From RGIG3102 sp045633415 (GTDB taxonomy: Bacteria > Bacillota > Clostridia > Oscillospirales > Ruminococcaceae), in contig JAZQYH010000037.1 in NCBI GenBank assembly GCA_045633415.1, positions 1-9,889 on the forward strand: a stretch of DNA of 9,889 nucleotides, written 5' to 3'. Made by a program: the position numbers and the translations under genes. This document shows positions 7,543 through 9,889 of this stretch, piece after piece. Each line of letters opens with the position of its first letter. Positions within the stretch are counted from its first letter, which is position 1. The notes beneath the pieces are model-generated. The model searched no databases, was not told where the DNA came from, and saw only the letters and a program-made list of their open reading frames with translations.

Positions 7543-7571
7543 ATTATATCAAACAGATGTGAAAATTTCTA
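7543..7571 (-). promoter_or_regulatory. Probable extended -10 promoter of the GNAT gene
   Basis: On the minus strand TGATATAAT (7551-7543) is a perfect -10 with the TGn extension. A weak -35, TAGAAA (7571-7566, 4 of 6), sits 17 nt upstream. Transcription would start near 7536, about 35 nt before the ATG. A second -10-like TACAAT (7617-7612) occurs at the equivalent place in the second 68-bp copy, without the TG extension. Confidence 0.6.
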
Positions 7572-7584
7572 CCTGCCATCTGTT
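7552..7584. promoter_or_regulatory. Inverted repeat overlapping the GNAT promoter (operator candidate)
   Basis: AACAGATG (7552-7559) and CATCTGTT (7577-7584) form a perfect 8-bp inverted repeat with a 17-nt spacer. One arm abuts the extended -10 and the other lies just beyond the -35, so a bound dimer would straddle the spacer and block the promoter. The arms are not preserved in the second 68-bp copy. The role is inferred. Confidence 0.4.
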
Positions 7585-7697
7585 CGACATATTCAAATTT
7601 TTCTGACAGTTATTGTATCCTAAATCCGCAAAAATTTCACCCACCATCCAGTTTACCTATTCAAATCTATCCTACCAATCCCCTTTCTACACCTATT

Positions 7698-7727
7698 AAA
7701 AACAAAACCTCTCTGTTTCCAGAGAGG
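7698..7727 (-). terminator. Intrinsic terminator of the ktrB-ktrA operon
   Basis: An 8-bp G+C-rich stem (CCTCTCTG 7708-7715 with CAGAGAGG 7720-7727) reads on the minus strand with a GAAA (GNRA) tetraloop and the tail TTTTGTTTTT (7707-7698). It begins 20 nt after the ktrA stop. On the plus strand the tail is only CATTTATTTTA, so the minus direction is the natural one. Confidence 0.93.
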
Positions 7728-7747
7728 CATTTATTTTAAACTGTTAT

Positions 7748-8395
7748 CTAGATTTTAAAGCATTTCAGAATATCTTTGTCTTCACCCAGCACCAGCAGTG
7801 TCTGGTTTTTATTGAATGTGGTGTTGGCATTCACATTGATATTCAGTCTGCCCTCTGTTCTCGCAGCCAGCACGTTGATGCCATAATTATTTCTCACATC
7901 CAGCTCCACTATAGTTTTGCCCACCCAGCTGTCTGGCACAGCTACTTCCATAATAGCGTGTTTTTCGCCAAGGTCTATAAAGTCAAACACTTTTTCAGAG
8001 CTGTAGGTTATAGCTGTCCATATACCCAGCTGTTTTTCAGGGTAAACAACATGGTCTGCACCGTTTCTCAGCAAAAATTTTTCGTGTACATCTCTTGTAG
8101 CACGTGCCACCACCAGTTTGCCGCCCAGTTCTTTCAGCAGGGATGTTGTCTCCAGCGAGCTCTGGAAATCATCGCCGATGGCAACTATACACACATCATA
8201 GTTTTCTATTCCAAGGGAGCGAAGAAAATCTTCGTTTGTACTGTCGCCAATAATACCATTTGTAACATAAGGCAAAACAGCATTTACTTTTTCTTCGTTA
8301 TGGTCAACTGCCATTACATAATGACCGATTTCGTTCAGCTTTTTGGCAACGTGCTGACCATATCGTCCAAGACCTATCAATAATATAGATTTCAT
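7748..8395 (-). CDS. ktrA: KtrA-type regulatory subunit of potassium uptake system (RCK domain)
   Basis: This is the cytosolic gating ring protein that binds ATP/ADP (and, in many Bacillota, cyclic di-AMP at its C-terminal domain) and opens or closes the KtrB channel. At 215 residues it has one RCK_N Rossmann domain (1-120) and one RCK_C domain (about 135-215), which fits KtrA rather than the doubled TrkA. The nucleotide-binding loop is GLGRYG (8-13), the acidic residue ending strand 2 is Asp31 in MAVDHNEE, and the VVYPEKQLG hinge (117-124) is typical of the family. The ATG is preceded by AAGGAG, 7 nt upstream, which begins at the ktrB stop codon; the two genes are only 12 nt apart and are likely translationally coupled. 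It is the last gene before a strong terminator. Whether it binds c-di-AMP is inferred from the family. Confidence 0.95.
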   Translation of the reverse strand: MKSILLIGLGRYGQHVAKKLNEIGHYVMAVDHNEEKVNAVLPYVTNGIIGDSTNEDFLRSLGIENYDVCIVAIGDDFQSSLETTSLLKELGGKLVVARATRDVHEKFLLRNGADHVVYPEKQLGIWTAITYSSEKVFDFIDLGEKHAIMEVAVPDSWVGKTIVELDVRNNYGINVLAARTEGRLNINVNANTTFNKNQTLLVLGEDKDILKCFKI

Positions 8396-8407
8396 ACTTA
8401 TCTCCTT

Positions 8408-9751
8408 TTATCCCACTGTGATTTTTTCCACTGGGAATTTTGCATTTGAATTTATTTCTGATTTTACTGCGGCAAACACAACTGTCAGCATACCTACCCT
8501 GCCAAGATACATAAGCACTGTGAGGATAAGGTGTGATACTACAGACAAAGAAGGGGTTATTCCCAGAGTCAGCCCTACAGTAGCCACAGCAGAGGCTGTT
8601 TCAAACATACAGGTAAGCAGTGGCAGGCCTTCCACAATGCTGATTGTCAGTGAGCCAGCCATAAACAGAGTGATGTACATAGTAAAAATTGCCAGCGCAT
8701 TTCTGATTACATCGTTGTCCACTCTTCTGCCGAACATGGCGCTGTCCGGCTTTTTCTTCAACACAGATACAGCAGTAGACAGCATTACAGCCACAGTGGA
8801 TATTTTCATACCGCCAGCTGTAGAGCCAGAGTTGCCCCCTGTCATCATAAGCAGTATTGTAATCATAATTGTGGCCTGACTGAACTTTGTCATATCCACA
8901 GTGTTAAAGCCAGCTGTTCGTGGTGTAACAGCCCGGAACAGTGCGCCAAAGAACTTATCTCCAAGTGACATATAGCTCCACTGTGGTGATGTAAATTCCA
9001 CAAAGAAAAAGTATATAAACGGCACCAAAACCAGCACCAGAGTGCCAGCCAGTGCTATTTTGGACTGAAGTCTGTATCTTATAAAGTTGAATTTATGGTT
9101 TACACAGTCCTCCCAAGTGGTGAAACCAAGACCGCCTATAAGTATAAGCAGTGCTGTAATCACAGCCACAGTACCATTTGTCTGGTATGATGTAAGCGAA
9201 GAAAACTGCGCCTTTACACCCATAAGGTCAAAACCAGCATTACAGAAAGCGGATATGGAGTGAAATACCGAGTACCACAACCCTTTAATAAAACCGAATT
9301 CTGGTATAAACACAAAGCTGTAGCACACAGCCCCAGCCAGCTCCACAATAGCACAGCCCTTCAGCACAAAGCCTGTCAGCCTGATTATGCCACCTATCTG
9401 TGTGGAAGAAAAGGCGTCCTGCATTGTCTGTCTCCGGAACAGACCGATTTTTCTGCCAGATGCTATTACCACAGCCATAGCCATTGTCACAACACCCAGA
9501 CCGCCAATCTGTATCATTATAAGTATCACCAGCTGGCCAAACAGTGACCAGTAGGTAGCGGTGTCCTTAACTATCAGCCCTGTAACACAGGATGCGCTGG
9601 TGGCTGTAAACAGTGCATCGGTAAAGCCTGTCCACTGGCCTGTCTGTGAAGAAACAGGCAACATCAGAAGCAATGTACCCACCAGTATCATACCACCAAA
9701 GCTTAAAAGTATCATCTGTGCAGAAGATAATCGTATTTTCCACTTATTCAT
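8408..9751 (-). CDS. ktrB: KtrB-type potassium transporter, channel subunit (Trk/Ktr/HKT family)
   Basis: This integral membrane protein carries K+ (often with Na+ dependence) inward as a dimer sitting on a KtrA ring. Its 447 residues match KtrB proteins (about 445). The four membrane-pore-membrane repeats are visible through their selectivity-filter glycines: SCVTGL (Gly58), FCNAGFD (Gly173), TPRTAGFNT (Gly281) and ATVGLT (Gly393). The flexible gating loop after the third repeat, GGNSGSTAGGMK (305-316), is intact, and the C-terminal YLGRVGMLT segment (415-423) is characteristic. The ATG has GGGAG 7 nt upstream. It is the promoter-proximal gene of a two-gene operon with ktrA; this channel-first order is the reverse of Bacillus subtilis ktrAB. 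No residue expected for transport is missing. Confidence 0.96.
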   Translation of the reverse strand: MNKWKIRLSSAQMILLSFGGMILVGTLLLMLPVSSQTGQWTGFTDALFTATSASCVTGLIVKDTATYWSLFGQLVILIMIQIGGLGVVTMAMAVVIASGRKIGLFRRQTMQDAFSSTQIGGIIRLTGFVLKGCAIVELAGAVCYSFVFIPEFGFIKGLWYSVFHSISAFCNAGFDLMGVKAQFSSLTSYQTNGTVAVITALLILIGGLGFTTWEDCVNHKFNFIRYRLQSKIALAGTLVLVLVPFIYFFFVEFTSPQWSYMSLGDKFFGALFRAVTPRTAGFNTVDMTKFSQATIMITILLMMTGGNSGSTAGGMKISTVAVMLSTAVSVLKKKPDSAMFGRRVDNDVIRNALAIFTMYITLFMAGSLTISIVEGLPLLTCMFETASAVATVGLTLGITPSLSVVSHLILTVLMYLGRVGMLTVVFAAVKSEINSNAKFPVEKITVG

Positions 9752-9776
9752 ATTTATCTCCCGAAAATTATATCTG

Positions 9777-9804
9777 CTTATATTTTAACTGAAAAGTATG
9801 TAAA
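9777..9804 (-). promoter_or_regulatory. Probable promoter of ktrB-ktrA
   Basis: On the minus strand TTTACA (9804-9799) and TATAAG (9782-9777) are 16 nt apart, each 5 of 6 to the sigma-A consensus. The leader to the ATG would be about 20 nt. A TTGACT hexamer further upstream (centred near 9816) has no well-spaced -10. The short leader leaves no room for the c-di-AMP (ydaO) riboswitch that precedes some ktr operons. Confidence 0.5.
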
Positions 9805-9869
9805 AAAAACAAAAGTCAATGAATTTTTACATAAATTTAACACTTGCAGAAAATCTCTCTACAATAACA

Positions 9870-9889
9870 ATAAAAAAGCCCCATATTAA
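9870..9889 (-). terminator. Partial terminator at the right edge (for a gene outside the window)
   Basis: On the minus strand the window begins with AT-rich sequence, then GGGGC followed by TTTTTTATTG. This looks like the 3' arm and U-tract of an intrinsic terminator whose 5' arm lies beyond the edge. It would end a minus-strand gene upstream of ktrB and isolate the ktrB promoter from read-through. Confidence 0.5.

Larger units (their letters stand above)
7523..7690. repeat. Imperfect 68-bp tandem repeat upstream of the GNAT gene (2 copies plus partial third)
   Basis: ATTCAAAT occurs at 7523, 7591 and 7659, exactly 68 bp apart each time. Copies 1 (7523-7590) and 2 (7591-7658) share the opening ATTCAAATTTTTCT, then an ATTRTATC block, then AAAATTTC, then CCATC and a pyrimidine-rich end, with two compensating 1-nt indels. 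The third copy decays after the first 14 or so bases (ATTCAAATCTATCC); its right limit is arbitrary. No open frame runs through it, so it is not an eroded coding repeat in any obvious way. It occupies most of the gap between the GNAT start and the ktrA terminator. Confidence 0.75.

Noticed and set aside
7523..7690. Tandem repeats as a CRISPR array
   Set aside because: The repeats are directly abutting and imperfect over the whole 68-bp unit, with no conserved repeat/variable spacer alternation and no cas genes nearby.
7958..8383. A 141-codon plus-strand frame opposite ktrA
   Set aside because: It is covered by the well-supported ktrA on the other strand and has no family features.
9752..9889. 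Possible c-di-AMP (ydaO) riboswitch upstream of ktrB
   Set aside because: The 138 nt available are AT-rich with no visible conserved core or paired architecture, and the predicted leader is only about 20 nt.

Overview
The window looks like chromosomal DNA of a low-to-moderate-GC member of the Bacillota, most likely a Clostridia of the Ruminococcaceae/Oscillospiraceae type. This rests on the prs-pth-mfd gene order, a Ktr-type (single-RCK) potassium system, purine-rich Shine-Dalgarno sites, T-tailed hairpin terminators, and a Pth N-terminal extension that I associate (from memory) with ruminococcal Pth proteins. The lineage is inferred; no rRNA or other phylogenetic marker is present.

Layout from left to right. 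The 3' end of a SnoaL-like/ester-cyclase gene (+) enters from the left edge and meets mfd (-) at a shared bidirectional terminator. Then comes a minus-strand housekeeping block transcribed prs -> pth -> mfd: PRPP synthetase, peptidyl-tRNA hydrolase and the transcription-repair coupling factor. prs and pth are 7 nt apart. pth and mfd are separated by 97 nt holding a strong hairpin without a clear U-tract. A 294-bp AT-rich divergent intergenic region separates prs from a plus-strand 12-TM MFS efflux-type transporter. It carries a good promoter on each side and a perfect 8-bp inverted repeat between them. The transporter ends at a strong hairpin terminator.

Next is a small minus-strand GNAT acetyltransferase that is compositionally different from its neighbours. 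Its upstream region is the most unusual stretch of the window: an imperfect tandem repeat with an exact 68-bp period (two copies plus a partial third). Each full copy carries a promoter-like -10 element. In the copy nearest the gene an extended -10 (TGATATAAT) is flanked by an 8-bp inverted repeat. The right third is a minus-strand ktrB-ktrA operon for potassium uptake, with its own promoter upstream and a GAAA-loop terminator downstream. The right edge cuts through what looks like the terminator of the next gene.

Functionally these are separate units: nucleotide-precursor supply, translation rescue and DNA repair in one operon; a drug/metabolite exporter; an orphan acetyltransferase; and a K+ channel-like transporter with its nucleotide-binding gating subunit. 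I found no mobile element, CRISPR array, tRNA or rRNA. I also see no convincing new multi-gene system; the points worth a second look are regulatory and are listed as findings.
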